Shown piece after piece: positions 1 through 8,061 of a stretch of DNA of 53,870 nt (its first letter is position 1; every line of letters begins with the position of its first letter). The position numbers and the translations under genes were made by a program. The notes under the pieces were generated by a model. It saw only the letters and a list, made by a program, of their open reading frames with translations. It was not told the DNA's origin and made no database searches. Source of the DNA: a virus; the IMG/VR virus record IMGVR_UViG_3300043119_000046, positions 1-53,870 of that record. One strand, 5' to 3'.

Positions 1-127
1 CGTTCGGGTTCTTATTTTAATCTTACTGCTCTTACTACCACGCCAGATGCGGGGGTGACAGCAACCATTACTGACATTGGTGGGGGAAAGCGTAGATGCT
101 CTATAAGCCAGACAGTCGGTTCTACAG
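1..127. repeat. Left copy of 127-bp terminal direct repeat
   Basis: Bases 1-127 are identical to 53744-53870. An exact 127-base overlap is what a k=127 assembler leaves at the ends of a circular contig, so this is most likely an assembly overlap and not a biological terminal repeat. The genome is therefore 53,743 bp, either circularly permuted or truly circular. Headful packaging would fit the P22-like portal. Confidence 0.9.
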
Positions 128-918
128 CCACACGCTTTCCTGCAATTTTTACAGCTGCTGCTGGGAGCATAACCACGGTAGGGACGGGCGTTGAAGGTAT
201 CATTGTTCACAACTCTCAACTAGAGTTAGGCTCCACCGCCACAGCCTACCAGAAAGTCACCACGCAATACGATGTGACCGAAGCTGGGGTGCAGTCCCTG
301 TCTTACCTATCCTTCGACGGTGCTGCTACCTTCATGGTCACAAATACGATCACGCCAGCTATCGACAAGGCTCAGATTTTTGCTGGGGTGCAGAAGCTGA
401 GTGATGCTGGCCAAAGAGTTGTTGCTGAGATGTCTGCGACTATTGCATCAAACGCAGGCGCTTTTGCTCTTACTGCTCCAAATAGTGCCGCCGCAAACTA
501 CAACTTCAGTAGTAAAGGCACAATACAGACAGATAATGTGGTCACAACTTACACAGCCCCAATAACGAGTGTTTTAAGTGGTCTTGGGGACATTGCTGGG
601 GCATCAAACTTAATCCGTGTAAATGGTACACAGATTGGCTCAACGCTTACTACACAAGGCACAGGCAATTACCTAGCCTACCCACTCTATATCGGCAGAC
701 GCGCAGGAACTACGCTGCCATTACACGGCCAGATTTATTCTCTGATCGTCCGCTTTGGGGCTAACCTGACCACTGATACGATCACATCGACTGAGACTTA
801 CGTTGGCGACAAGACGGGGATCAACATCCTTAACAACATCTCCCCTACGATATTCGCTAGAGACAACACTGCGGTGCTTGACCGCTTCAACGCAATAATT
901 GAACGGAGGGCCGTGTAA
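1..918 (+). CDS. Tail/virion surface protein, C-terminal part (continues from 53222)
   Basis: The frame is open from base 1 and is the continuation of the gene starting with GTG at 53222. Joined across the circle the protein has 479 residues. The C-terminal half, ending in a region with GQIYSLIVRFGANL, looks like the beta-sandwich (LamG/concanavalin-like) domain that phages use on tail appendages for surface binding. The stop overlaps the ATG of the next gene (TAATG). Role in adsorption is inferred from family resemblance and position; no enzyme motif is visible. Confidence 0.75.
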   Translation, partial: RSGSYFNLTALTTTPDAGVTATITDIGGGKRRCSISQTVGSTATRFPAIFTAAAGSITTVGTGVEGIIVHNSQLELGSTATAYQKVTTQYDVTEAGVQSLSYLSFDGAATFMVTNTITPAIDKAQIFAGVQKLSDAGQRVVAEMSATIASNAGAFALTAPNSAAANYNFSSKGTIQTDNVVTTYTAPITSVLSGLGDIAGASNLIRVNGTQIGSTLTTQGTGNYLAYPLYIGRRAGTTLPLHGQIYSLIVRFGANLTTDTITSTETYVGDKTGINILNNISPTIFARDNTAVLDRFNAIIERRAV

Positions 919-1550
919 TGGCTTACATATACGACATCGCTGACACATGGAATGCCTCTGGCACTACCTTCACTGCCATCAAGATGAACGTGACTGATAC
1001 AGCTTCTGCTGCTGGCTCCCTGCTGATGGACTTGCAGGTTGGTGGGGCGAGTAAGTTTAGTGTGAGAAAAGACGGAGTTTTGCTAGTAAATAACTCAGGT
1101 ATAGGTAGCGGCATATCTGCAAACGGTAACACAGGTAGCGAATTCAACATTTCTACAACATCTGGTAGGCTGCGAATTCAAGGAGACCTTGTTTCTGCAT
1201 ACTCAGGGGTTTTTCAGTTACAAAGCACGGCTGTTTTGGGGTGGGACGGGTCTGGCGACAATAGACTCGGCTCTTCAGACCTTATTCTCCGCCGAGACGC
1301 AGCCAACACCCTCGCCCAACGTAATGGTGTGAATGCGCAGACCCAACGCCTCTATGGCACATACACTGACGCCTCAAACTACCGCCGTCTGACCAGGACC
1401 ATGAGCACTGGCGGTGTGGCTGAGATTAAGCCTGAAGGCGCAGGCACTGGGGCATCTGGTAACGTGTTGCATATCTCTGGACTGCCGACATCAAATCCTG
1501 GCGCTGGCATTTTGTGGAATAACCTTGGCACTGTTGTAGTAGGAACGTAA
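918..1550 (+). CDS. Putative tail fibre / virion appendage protein (210 aa)
   Basis: Begins on the overlapping TAATG of the preceding tail gene, so the two are translationally coupled. The sequence is rich in Gly, Ser, Thr and Asn. It has the motif GGASKFSVRKDG and a later stretch DNRLGSSDLILRRDAANTLAQRNG, a pattern common in phage fibre and appendage proteins with beta-rich folds. No catalytic residues are seen. It probably sits with the neighbouring 479-residue protein on the tail; a precise structural role cannot be assigned from sequence alone. Confidence 0.65.
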   Translation: MAYIYDIADTWNASGTTFTAIKMNVTDTASAAGSLLMDLQVGGASKFSVRKDGVLLVNNSGIGSGISANGNTGSEFNISTTSGRLRIQGDLVSAYSGVFQLQSTAVLGWDGSGDNRLGSSDLILRRDAANTLAQRNGVNAQTQRLYGTYTDASNYRRLTRTMSTGGVAEIKPEGAGTGASGNVLHISGLPTSNPGAGILWNNLGTVVVGT

Positions 1551-1551
1551 C

Positions 1552-1710
1552 ATGATTAAACTTGAACTCACTGAGCATGAAATCCAAGCCCTCGCGGGGT
1601 TACTGGATGCTGGCGTAAAGGCACTAGGTCTTCGCGCAGTAAAAGATGCCGCAACGCTTCTGGATAAACTAGAGGCAGCAACTCAATCACAGGAGCCTGC
1701 AAATGACTGA
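1552..1710 (+). CDS. Small acidic-helical protein, unknown function (52 aa)
   Basis: A short gene reading MIKLELTEHEIQALAGLL at its start. It is predicted helical, with no cysteines or membrane segment. It starts one base after the preceding stop and overlaps the next gene by 8 bases, which supports it as a real coupled gene of the late operon. Function unknown. Confidence 0.6.
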   Translation: MIKLELTEHEIQALAGLLDAGVKALGLRAVKDAATLLDKLEAATQSQEPAND

Positions 1711-1903
1711 TTACACTGTTACCATCGTTGCTGACTACGTGCAGCCCACCACTGAGATTGCCACTGACGATGACTATGTGGACATGGTTATGAACATGGC
1801 AGCTTTGTCTTACATGGCTCAGTATGGTGTCGCTACCCCAGAGGAAGGTATCTCTGCTGCTCGTGCTGCATTTAACTCTGGCATCCCTCCAGTAACTGAG
1901 TAA
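1703..1903 (+). CDS. Hypothetical late protein (66 aa)
   Basis: Small acidic protein starting MTDYTVTIVADYV. It overlaps the gene before it and is followed three bases later by the next. No recognised domain. The position among tail genes suggests a small virion or assembly protein, but nothing in the sequence shows this. Confidence 0.6.
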   Translation: MTDYTVTIVADYVQPTTEIATDDDYVDMVMNMAALSYMAQYGVATPEEGISAARAAFNSGIPPVTE

Positions 1904-1906
1904 GCT

Positions 1907-2287
1907 ATGAGGATTACAGCAGCAGCACCTGAAGCCCTGACCTACGAGTGCAATCAGTTGGCGATGTGCCTTGCCTACAGCATAGCTGACGGGGAAACCT
2001 ATGTCGGCCTCAACTGGCAGGACAGCAACGGGAACCTATACTCAGCAGCATCATGGGAAGCCTCAGAGGCATGGGTAGGGGGCGCGACACAGCCTCTTGT
2101 CAGACCCGCATGGGATGTTGACGAGGTTATCGACATGGATGCAGCAGCAACCGCTCAGGCTGCTCTGGTGTTCTCGTTGGAGACTGTAGCAGCAATGCCT
2201 GACAAGCTGACAGCCTTGGGTGGACCTGATGCAGTAGTAGCTCTAGCCGCAATGGGCCTAACCCCGAAGGAGTCTCTGAATGGCTAA
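1907..2287 (+). CDS. Hypothetical late protein (126 aa)
   Basis: Starts three bases after the preceding stop and overlaps the next gene by 8 bases. The N-terminal half has Trp/Tyr-rich strands (around VGLNWQDSNGNLY) and the C-terminal third is an Ala/Leu-rich helix. It resembles small chaperone-type proteins found next to tail fibres only in position; I do not recognise the family. Confidence 0.55.
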   Translation: MRITAAAPEALTYECNQLAMCLAYSIADGETYVGLNWQDSNGNLYSAASWEASEAWVGGATQPLVRPAWDVDEVIDMDAAATAQAALVFSLETVAAMPDKLTALGGPDAVVALAAMGLTPKESLNG

Positions 2288-2462
2288 GCCAACTACAAAA
2301 GCACAGGCCAAGATCGCTAAGGTTATGGCTGAGTTCAAGGACAAGAAGTTACACTCTGGCATTGACCCTAAGGGGCCAAAGAAAGCACGAGTTGTGAAGA
2401 GTCGTCAACAAGCAATCGCTATCGCATTAAGCGAAGCAGGCAAACTCAAAGGGAAGAAATAG
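2280..2462 (+). CDS. DUF6496-like small basic protein (60 aa)
   Basis: Lys-rich protein with KIAKVMAEFK, LHSG and the ending VVKSRQQAIAIALSEAGK. This is the pattern of a small phage/bacterial family I know as DUF6496 (function unknown; assignment by recognition, not by search). It overlaps the previous gene by 8 bases. The high positive charge would suit nucleic-acid or capsid-interior binding, which is inference. Confidence 0.65.
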   Translation: MAKPTTKAQAKIAKVMAEFKDKKLHSGIDPKGPKKARVVKSRQQAIAIALSEAGKLKGKK

Positions 2463-2464
2463 AC

Positions 2465-2605
2465 ATGATGTATGGTAAAGACAAAGCTATGGGTATGGCT
2501 AAAGGCGGAATGTCGGCTAAGGCTAAGCCTATGGCTAAGGGCGGTATGGTTAAGCCTGCTGCTAAGATGGCCAAGGGTGGCATGGTTAAGAAGGGAAAGA
2601 AATAA
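2465..2605 (+). CDS. MAKGGM-repeat mini-protein (46 aa)
   Basis: A 46-residue protein built almost wholly from repeats of AKGGM (three clear copies of MAKGGM) separated by AKAKP-type linkers and ending KKGKK. It starts two bases after the previous stop and lies two bases before the next ATG. It has no acidic residue apart from one Asp near the start and should bind acidic surfaces or DNA. The same short motif occurs inside two larger virion proteins (see findings). Confidence 0.6.
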   Translation: MMYGKDKAMGMAKGGMSAKAKPMAKGGMVKPAAKMAKGGMVKKGKK

Positions 2606-2607
2606 TT

Positions 2608-3174
2608 ATGGCTACCTTCAAGGAAACATTCGCTGCAAAGCGTAAAGAGTTGGGTGCAGGTAAAACCTTTACTTGGAACGGTAAGTCCTACACTACGGAC
2701 TATGCTACGGATAAAAAGTCTGCTCCAACTGCAAGTGACAAACCCAAGGCTAAGCCCGCTGGTTTGAACCCACAGTCTGGTGCTGCTCAGTCAGGTACTG
2801 CAGGTAAGGTAAAACCTTTTACTAAACCCTCTGGCTTTAAGGGTAAGTTTAATGACCCTAAGAGTGGGTACACTTATCAGAACCTGCCCGGAAAAGGCAG
2901 AGATACTCCAAAGGTTGCTCCAGCTACCTCTGGCGCTTCACGTAGCACTGCTGGTAAGGTTGCACCTAAGATGAGCATGATGGATAAAGCCAAGGCTGAT
3001 GCTACTGCTGCTCGTGATAAAGCCAAAGCATCTAACAAACCTAAGACACCTGCTACCCCAGCTAAGTCTGATGCTGCATACACCTCTAAGATTGGCCCAA
3101 AGAGAGAAACTACCTTTGAGCGCATGAAGCGGGCCTTGACTACCAAGGGTGGATTCTCGAAGTTCAAAGGTTAA
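2608..3174 (+). CDS. Low-complexity Lys/Pro/Ala virion-associated protein (188 aa)
   Basis: N-terminal block (about residues 1-35) has FKETFAAKRKELGAGKTFTWNGKSYTT, a motif I associate with phage structural proteins. The rest is a disordered-looking chain rich in Lys, Ala, Pro, Ser and Thr, ending in a basic helix (ERMKRALTTKGGFSKFKG). It is very basic overall. It lies between the MAKGGM mini-protein and a small beta-type protein in the late operon. Probably packaged or structural; function unknown. Confidence 0.6.
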   Translation: MATFKETFAAKRKELGAGKTFTWNGKSYTTDYATDKKSAPTASDKPKAKPAGLNPQSGAAQSGTAGKVKPFTKPSGFKGKFNDPKSGYTYQNLPGKGRDTPKVAPATSGASRSTAGKVAPKMSMMDKAKADATAARDKAKASNKPKTPATPAKSDAAYTSKIGPKRETTFERMKRALTTKGGFSKFKG

Positions 3175-3177
3175 GTA

Positions 3178-3543
3178 ATGGCCCTAGTATCTTCTGGTAA
3201 AGCTGCAAGAACTCGCAGTACATATGTAAGCTGCACGGTTAAGGATCAGGTGTACACTCTATACACTTGCCCAGCTAACTGTGTGGCTGAAATGTCCATG
3301 CTGCTTCTTGCTGGTGTGGTTGGTTCTCCTGACGTAGACGTACTATGGAACACTTCTATGGATGATGGTCATTGTCATATCTTTGGTGACAAGAACATTG
3401 GTGTAGGTCAGTATGTCCTTCTGACGGGAGCTACCTTAGTGCTTGCAGCAGGGGATACTCTTACGGTTAAGGCTAAGGTTCAGAACAATCCCCATCTGGA
3501 TGCTTCTTGTACCGTGACCGAAACATTTATTCCGATTGGATAA
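3178..3543 (+). CDS. Small beta-rich virion protein candidate (121 aa)
   Basis: Predicted mostly beta strands, with alternating Val/Thr and an ending that reads like a C-terminal strand (ASCTVTETFIPIG). It contains five Cys residues. It resembles another small late protein of this genome (52927-53211) in general composition, and both could be decoration or appendage proteins. No family name can be given with certainty. Confidence 0.55.
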   Translation: MALVSSGKAARTRSTYVSCTVKDQVYTLYTCPANCVAEMSMLLLAGVVGSPDVDVLWNTSMDDGHCHIFGDKNIGVGQYVLLTGATLVLAAGDTLTVKAKVQNNPHLDASCTVTETFIPIG

Positions 3544-3547
3544 GAAG

Positions 3548-3910
3548 ATGGCTAGGGAACTTACAGATAATCAACAGCGTTTTCTCTCCGTGCTTTTTGA
3601 TGAGGCACGGGGGGATTTTGTTCAAGCTAAGAAGCTGGCTGGCTACAGCGACAACTACTCGACCAAAGAGATTGTGAATAGTCTTGAGGATGAGATCGCT
3701 GACCTTACCAAGAAGTTTATTGCTCATGTGGGTGTCAAGGCTGCATTCAGTATGTTCGAGATTATGCAAGACCCCACTGCTCTTGGTAACAAAGAGAAGA
3801 TGACTGCAGCCAAGGATATCCTAGACCGTGGTGGCTTCAAGGCCAAGGATGAGATCAAGGTTGAGACTGATACACCATTGTTTATCCTGCCCGCTAAAAG
3901 CAGTGATTGA
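3548..3910 (+). CDS. terS: Terminase small subunit
   Basis: Starts LTDNQQRFLSVLF, then a helix-turn-helix segment with KKLAGYS, the usual TerS pattern for recognising the packaging site. A conserved GNKEKMTAAKDILDRGGF helix and a C-terminal LFILPAK tail follow. The ATG at 3548 is preferred over an in-frame TTG at 3536, because the upstream gene stops at 3541-3543 and homologues begin MARELT-like. It lies directly before the HTH/TerL pair, the normal place for TerS. It should form a ring that binds viral DNA and hands it to the large subunit. Confidence 0.8.
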   Translation: MARELTDNQQRFLSVLFDEARGDFVQAKKLAGYSDNYSTKEIVNSLEDEIADLTKKFIAHVGVKAAFSMFEIMQDPTALGNKEKMTAAKDILDRGGFKAKDEIKVETDTPLFILPAKSSD

Positions 3911-3935
3911 CAAACATAATAATATCTAGTATAAG
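3907..3935 (+). promoter_or_regulatory. Promoter, leaderless type, for HTH-terminase genes
   Basis: TTGACA at 3907-3912, a 17-base spacer and TATAAG at 3930-3935. Only six bases (TCACAC) separate the -10 box from the ATG at 3942, so transcription would start on or next to the A of the start codon. No Shine-Dalgarno sequence lies between. The -35 box overlaps the stop codon of terS. Confidence 0.65.
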
Positions 3936-3941
3936 TCACAC

Positions 3942-4382
3942 ATGGCAAAGATCAAAAGAGAATGGAAGCTACCTAAGCCCACAGATCATGGTGACCACTT
4001 CGAGTGGAAGCCAGTTGTTCGCATAGGTAGACAAGTACCCTTTGGGTATGTAGAAGATACTGAAGATAAGGATGTGCTGCTTCCTGTAGTCAAGGAACTG
4101 GAACTCCTAGAGCAAGCAAAGAAACACCTTAAGCGTTACTCCTATCGTGCAGTAGCAGCTTGGCTTAGTGAGCAGAGTGGCAGAGTTATCTCTCACGTTG
4201 GTCTGTATAAGAGGATTAAACTTGAGTACAAGCGTAAGACAGAAGCTGCAACACACAGATACTTCGCCCAAAGGTATCAAGAAGCCATTGCGAAAGCCGA
4301 AAAGCTCGAAGCCAGAGTTGGAGGAGCAGCCACAAGAGATCAAGCTGACAGTTCCAGCCCAACCGAAGCCAGCACCGATTGA
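3942..4382 (+). CDS. HTH-domain protein, probable terminase N-terminal/partner domain (146 aa)
   Basis: N-terminal KREWKLPKPTDHGDHFEW and PFGYVEDTEDKDVLLPV are followed by a resolvase-like helix-turn-helix (YSYRAVAAWLSEQSGRVISHVGLYKRI, about residues 67-89, given here as motif) and a basic helix. I have seen this module at or just before the large terminase in marine phages. The 3' end overlaps the terminase frame (+1 relative to it) by up to 215 bases. It may therefore be a separate DNA-binding packaging protein or the front half of a frameshifted terminase. Its mRNA may be leaderless (promoter at 3907). Confidence 0.7.
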   Translation: MAKIKREWKLPKPTDHGDHFEWKPVVRIGRQVPFGYVEDTEDKDVLLPVVKELELLEQAKKHLKRYSYRAVAAWLSEQSGRVISHVGLYKRIKLEYKRKTEAATHRYFAQRYQEAIAKAEKLEARVGGAATRDQADSSSPTEASTD

Positions 4383-5784
4383 CGTAAAGAAAGCCAGAGA
4401 GGTTATCTTTAAGCCTAACGATGGGCCACAGACAGCCTTTCTTTCTGCTGATGAACAAGAAGTTCTCTATGGTGGTGCTGCTGGTGGCGGTAAGTCCTAC
4501 GCAATGTTGGCAGACCCAGTACGCTACCTGAACAACGAACATGCTAAGATGCTCTTGGTACGTAAGTCTACGGAAGAACTTCGAGAACTTATCTCAGTTT
4601 CCAAAGTGTTGTATCCCAAGGCTATTCCCGGAATTAAGTTTCTAGAACGAGAGAAGACTTGGGTAGCCCCCTCAGGTGCAACACTCTGGATGAGCTACCT
4701 TGATGCAGATGATGACGTTACTCGTTACCAAGGTCAAGCATATAATTGGATTGGCTTCGACGAACTGACCCAGTGGGCTAGTCCCTTTGCTTGGAACTAT
4801 ATGCGTTCTCGTCTGCGTACTACCAAAGCGAGTGGCTTAAAGCTATACCAAAGAGCTACCACTAACCCCGGTGGTGCTGGACATAGCTGGGTGAAGAAAG
4901 CCTTCATTGACCCTGCAAAACCCAACAAGGCATTCTGGGCGATTGACCCAGATACAGGTGAAACACTAACGTGGCCTCATGGTCATGTCCGTGCTGGTGA
5001 GCCACTGTTCCAACGTAGGTTTATTCCTGCAACTCTTTATGATAACCCATACCTTGCTGAAGATGGGATGTATGAAGCTAACCTTATGTCCCTGCCTGAG
5101 TACCAGCGTAAGCAACTACTCGAAGGTAACTGGGATGTAGCAGAGGGTGCAGCCTTCGCAGAGTTCAACCGCAGACTACACACCATTGAGCCATTTGATA
5201 TCCCTAGTAACTGGCCCAGATTCCGTGCAGCAGACTATGGTTACAGTTCCTACAGTGGTATCTTGTGGTTTGCCATTGCACCTAGCGGACAGTTGGTAGT
5301 CTACAGAGAACTCTACGTGTCTAAGGTTCTTGCAGAAGACCTAGCTGACCAGATACTGGGACTAGAGTATGGAGAGAGGATACGTTATGGAGTGCTTGAC
5401 TCTTCCCTCTGGCACAAGCGTGGTGATACTGGTCCAAGCATTGCAGAACGTATGATCCTCAAGGGGTGTCGTTGGCGTCCAGCAGATAGAAGCAAGGGGT
5501 CACGTATTGCTGGTAAGAACGAGATACACAGGCTGTTACAAGTTGATGACTACACTGGTGAACCCCGTATGGTATTCTTCAACACATGCAGAAACCTGAT
5601 CTCTCAGCTACCCTCTATCCCACTCAGCAAGTCAAACTCTGAGGATGTCGATACGCACTCTGAGGACCACCTGTATGACGCCCTACGGTACGGTGTCCAG
5701 ACTCGCCCAAGCACTGGTATGTTTGACTCTGACAACAACACAAACAATGGTCATCAAATTTCTGACCCACTCTTTGGTTACTGA
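4318..5784 (+). CDS. terL: Terminase large subunit
   Basis: ATPase motor and nuclease that packages DNA into the prohead. Walker A is GGAAGGGKS (about residues 52-60 from this start) and Walker B is WIGFDE. The coupling motif is TTNPGG. The C-terminal RNase-H-like nuclease has ADYGY, GVLDSS and HLYDALRYG supplying acidic residues. The frame is open from 4168, but no ATG or ribosome-binding site precedes the ATPase domain. The choices are GTG 4168, TTG 4318, ATT 4378 or a +1 frameshift from the HTH gene. I use TTG 4318 as a conservative boundary. Confidence 0.85.
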   Translation: MEEQPQEIKLTVPAQPKPAPIDVKKAREVIFKPNDGPQTAFLSADEQEVLYGGAAGGGKSYAMLADPVRYLNNEHAKMLLVRKSTEELRELISVSKVLYPKAIPGIKFLEREKTWVAPSGATLWMSYLDADDDVTRYQGQAYNWIGFDELTQWASPFAWNYMRSRLRTTKASGLKLYQRATTNPGGAGHSWVKKAFIDPAKPNKAFWAIDPDTGETLTWPHGHVRAGEPLFQRRFIPATLYDNPYLAEDGMYEANLMSLPEYQRKQLLEGNWDVAEGAAFAEFNRRLHTIEPFDIPSNWPRFRAADYGYSSYSGILWFAIAPSGQLVVYRELYVSKVLAEDLADQILGLEYGERIRYGVLDSSLWHKRGDTGPSIAERMILKGCRWRPADRSKGSRIAGKNEIHRLLQVDDYTGEPRMVFFNTCRNLISQLPSIPLSKSNSEDVDTHSEDHLYDALRYGVQTRPSTGMFDSDNNTNNGHQISDPLFGY

Positions 5785-5802
5785 CCTATATAGGATATGA
5801 AG

Positions 5803-7869
5803 ATGAAAGAAGATACACTCTCTACCGATAGCACAAAGATGCTGGCTGTTGAAGACACCTCTGGTGATACTCCTACAGATAAGGCTGCGGGTAATATCGT
5901 ATCCTATGTCACGGAGCGTTTTAATAAAGCTGATACCGCACGACAGACAGAAGAGAATCGTTGGATCACTGCTTATCGAAATTATCGTGGCCTGTACAGC
6001 CCAGAGGTACAGTTTACCAACACTGAGAAGTCACGAGTATTCGTTAAGGTTACAAAGACTAAGGTTCTTGCTGCCTATGGTCAGATGTCAGAAGTACTCT
6101 TTGGTAATGGTAAGTTTCCTATTGTTATTGACCCAACTACTTTGCCTGAGGGTGTGGTTGAGTCAGTTCATATTGAAACCAATGATGATGTTAAGAAGGC
6201 TGAGAAGGCTGCTGGCATTGAGCCACTACTTCCCGGAGAAACCATGCAAGACTACCGTGAGCGTCTGGGTAGCCTGAAGAAAGACCTTGAGCCGATTGAG
6301 GATATTCGTCCCGGCCCCGGAATGACCCCCACACAGATCACCTTTGAACCTGCTATGATTGCAGCTAAGAAGATGGAAAAGAAAATCCACGATCAGTTGG
6401 AGGAATCCTCTGCGAATAAGCATCTGCGTTCTACTGCACTAGAGTGCGCTTTGTTTGGCACAGGTATTATGAAGGGTCCATTTGCTGTTGACAAGGAATA
6501 CCCCAAGTGGGATGATCAGGGTACTTACTCCCCTATCATTAAGACTGTCCCAATGGTGTCTAATGTGTCCGTGTGGAACTTCTACCCAGACCCAGATGCA
6601 CACAGCATGGAAGAAGCTGAGTATGTCATTGAGCGTCACAAGATGTCCTACAGCGAAGTCCGCAAGCTGGCTACTCGTCCCTTCTTCCGTGACAATGAGA
6701 TTAAGATTGCCCTTAAGAGTGGCCCTAACTACACCAAAGAGTGGTGGGAGCAGGCTATGGAAGACGACACACAGCAGATCAACACGGAACGCTTTGAAGT
6801 CCTAGAGTTCTGGGGCAACATTGAGAGAACCACGCTGGAAGCTCACGAGGTTGACATCCCTATAGAGCTTAAGGGTAAAGAAAACATTGCGGTAAACATC
6901 TGGCTGTGCAACGGGCGTATCCTACGCTTGGTCCTTAATCCATTTACCCCAACACTAATCCCATTCTATGTAGTTCCCTATGAAGTGAACCCATACTCCA
7001 TGTGGGGCATCGGTATTGCTGAGAACATGGACGACACGCAGACCCTGATGAACGGCTTCATGCGTATGGCTGTGGATAATGCTGCACTCAGCGGTAACTT
7101 GCTGATTGAGATTGATGAGACTAACCTAGTTCCCGGACAAGACCTTGCAGTATACCCCGGAAAAGTCTTTCGTCGTCAAGGTGGAGCGCCCGGACAGGCT
7201 ATCTTTGGCACAAAGTTCCCTAACGTGTCCAACGAGAATATGCAAATGTTTGACAAGGCTCGTGTCCTTGCAGATGAGTCTACTGGTTTCCCATCGTTTG
7301 CTTATGGTCAGACTGGTATCTCTGGTGTAGGTCGTACTGCTTCTGGTATCTCTATGCTTATGTCTGCAGCTAACGGTTCGATCCGTACTGTGGTCAAGAA
7401 CATTGACGACTACCTTCTGGCTCCACTGGGCAAGGCTTTGTTCAGCTTCAACATGCAGTTTGACTTTGATCCTGAGATTAAAGGTGACCTAGAAGTTAAG
7501 GCTGCTGGTACTGAGTCACTGATGGCTAATGAAGTACGTTCGCAGCGCCTGATGCAGTTCCTTGGTGTGGTTCAGAACCCAATCCTTGCACCTTTCGCTC
7601 GTCTGGACTACATTGTTCGTGAGATTGCCAAGTCAATGGAGCTTGACCCAGACAAGGTTGCTAACTCAATGCAACGTGCAGCCATTCAGGCTGAAATCCT
7701 CAAGACGTTCCAAGCAGCACAGCCTCAGCAACCACAAGCCCCACAGGCTCCAGCAGGAGTGCAGGCACAGGACACCACTGGCTCTGGTGGCGGTAACATT
7801 GGGACTGGCTCTGTGCCACTGCCTAATGAGCAGGGGTTTAGTGCCAACACTGGTGGAGGTATGCAGTGA
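5803..7869 (+). CDS. Portal protein (P22-like)
   Basis: A 688-residue protein, close to the length of P22-type portals (about 725). It forms the dodecameric ring at one capsid vertex that DNA enters and leaves through, and anchors the terminase and tail adaptor. Features include an N-terminal helical region, WNFYPDPDAHSMEEAEYVIERHKM-type core, WGIGIAENMDDTQTLMNGFMRMAVDNA and ATG-like SISMLMSAANGSIRTVVKN near the wing. The C-terminus (from about residue 625) is Gln/Pro/Gly-rich. ATG 5803 is preferred over 5797 because AGGA at 5792-5795 is then seven bases upstream. Confidence 0.85.
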   Translation: MKEDTLSTDSTKMLAVEDTSGDTPTDKAAGNIVSYVTERFNKADTARQTEENRWITAYRNYRGLYSPEVQFTNTEKSRVFVKVTKTKVLAAYGQMSEVLFGNGKFPIVIDPTTLPEGVVESVHIETNDDVKKAEKAAGIEPLLPGETMQDYRERLGSLKKDLEPIEDIRPGPGMTPTQITFEPAMIAAKKMEKKIHDQLEESSANKHLRSTALECALFGTGIMKGPFAVDKEYPKWDDQGTYSPIIKTVPMVSNVSVWNFYPDPDAHSMEEAEYVIERHKMSYSEVRKLATRPFFRDNEIKIALKSGPNYTKEWWEQAMEDDTQQINTERFEVLEFWGNIERTTLEAHEVDIPIELKGKENIAVNIWLCNGRILRLVLNPFTPTLIPFYVVPYEVNPYSMWGIGIAENMDDTQTLMNGFMRMAVDNAALSGNLLIEIDETNLVPGQDLAVYPGKVFRRQGGAPGQAIFGTKFPNVSNENMQMFDKARVLADESTGFPSFAYGQTGISGVGRTASGISMLMSAANGSIRTVVKNIDDYLLAPLGKALFSFNMQFDFDPEIKGDLEVKAAGTESLMANEVRSQRLMQFLGVVQNPILAPFARLDYIVREIAKSMELDPDKVANSMQRAAIQAEILKTFQAAQPQQPQAPQAPAGVQAQDTTGSGGGNIGTGSVPLPNEQGFSANTGGGMQ

Positions 7870-8060
7870 GTCTCAAGCTCCTTGTAAATGATCCAAAGCT
7901 GTGGCCTGAGTTCCTTACAGAACTTGACACAATGATTCAACTGTGCTATAAAACTCTAGAGCAGGTTAAAGACCCTGTTGAAATCTATCGCGCTCAGGGT
8001 GAGTTACTAGCACTACGCAAATTACAAAAACTTCGTGATAAAGTTAACGCAGGAGAATGA
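7866..8060 (+). CDS. Small helical protein after portal (64 aa)
   Basis: Starts with GTG overlapping the portal stop (GTGA). Highly helical, with LLALRKLQKLRDK at the C-terminus and one Cys. Constantly placed between portal and scaffold-type genes in related-looking operons, so a head-assembly role is plausible. Function unknown. Confidence 0.6.
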   Translation: MSLKLLVNDPKLWPEFLTELDTMIQLCYKTLEQVKDPVEIYRAQGELLALRKLQKLRDKVNAGE

Positions 8061-8061
8061 T

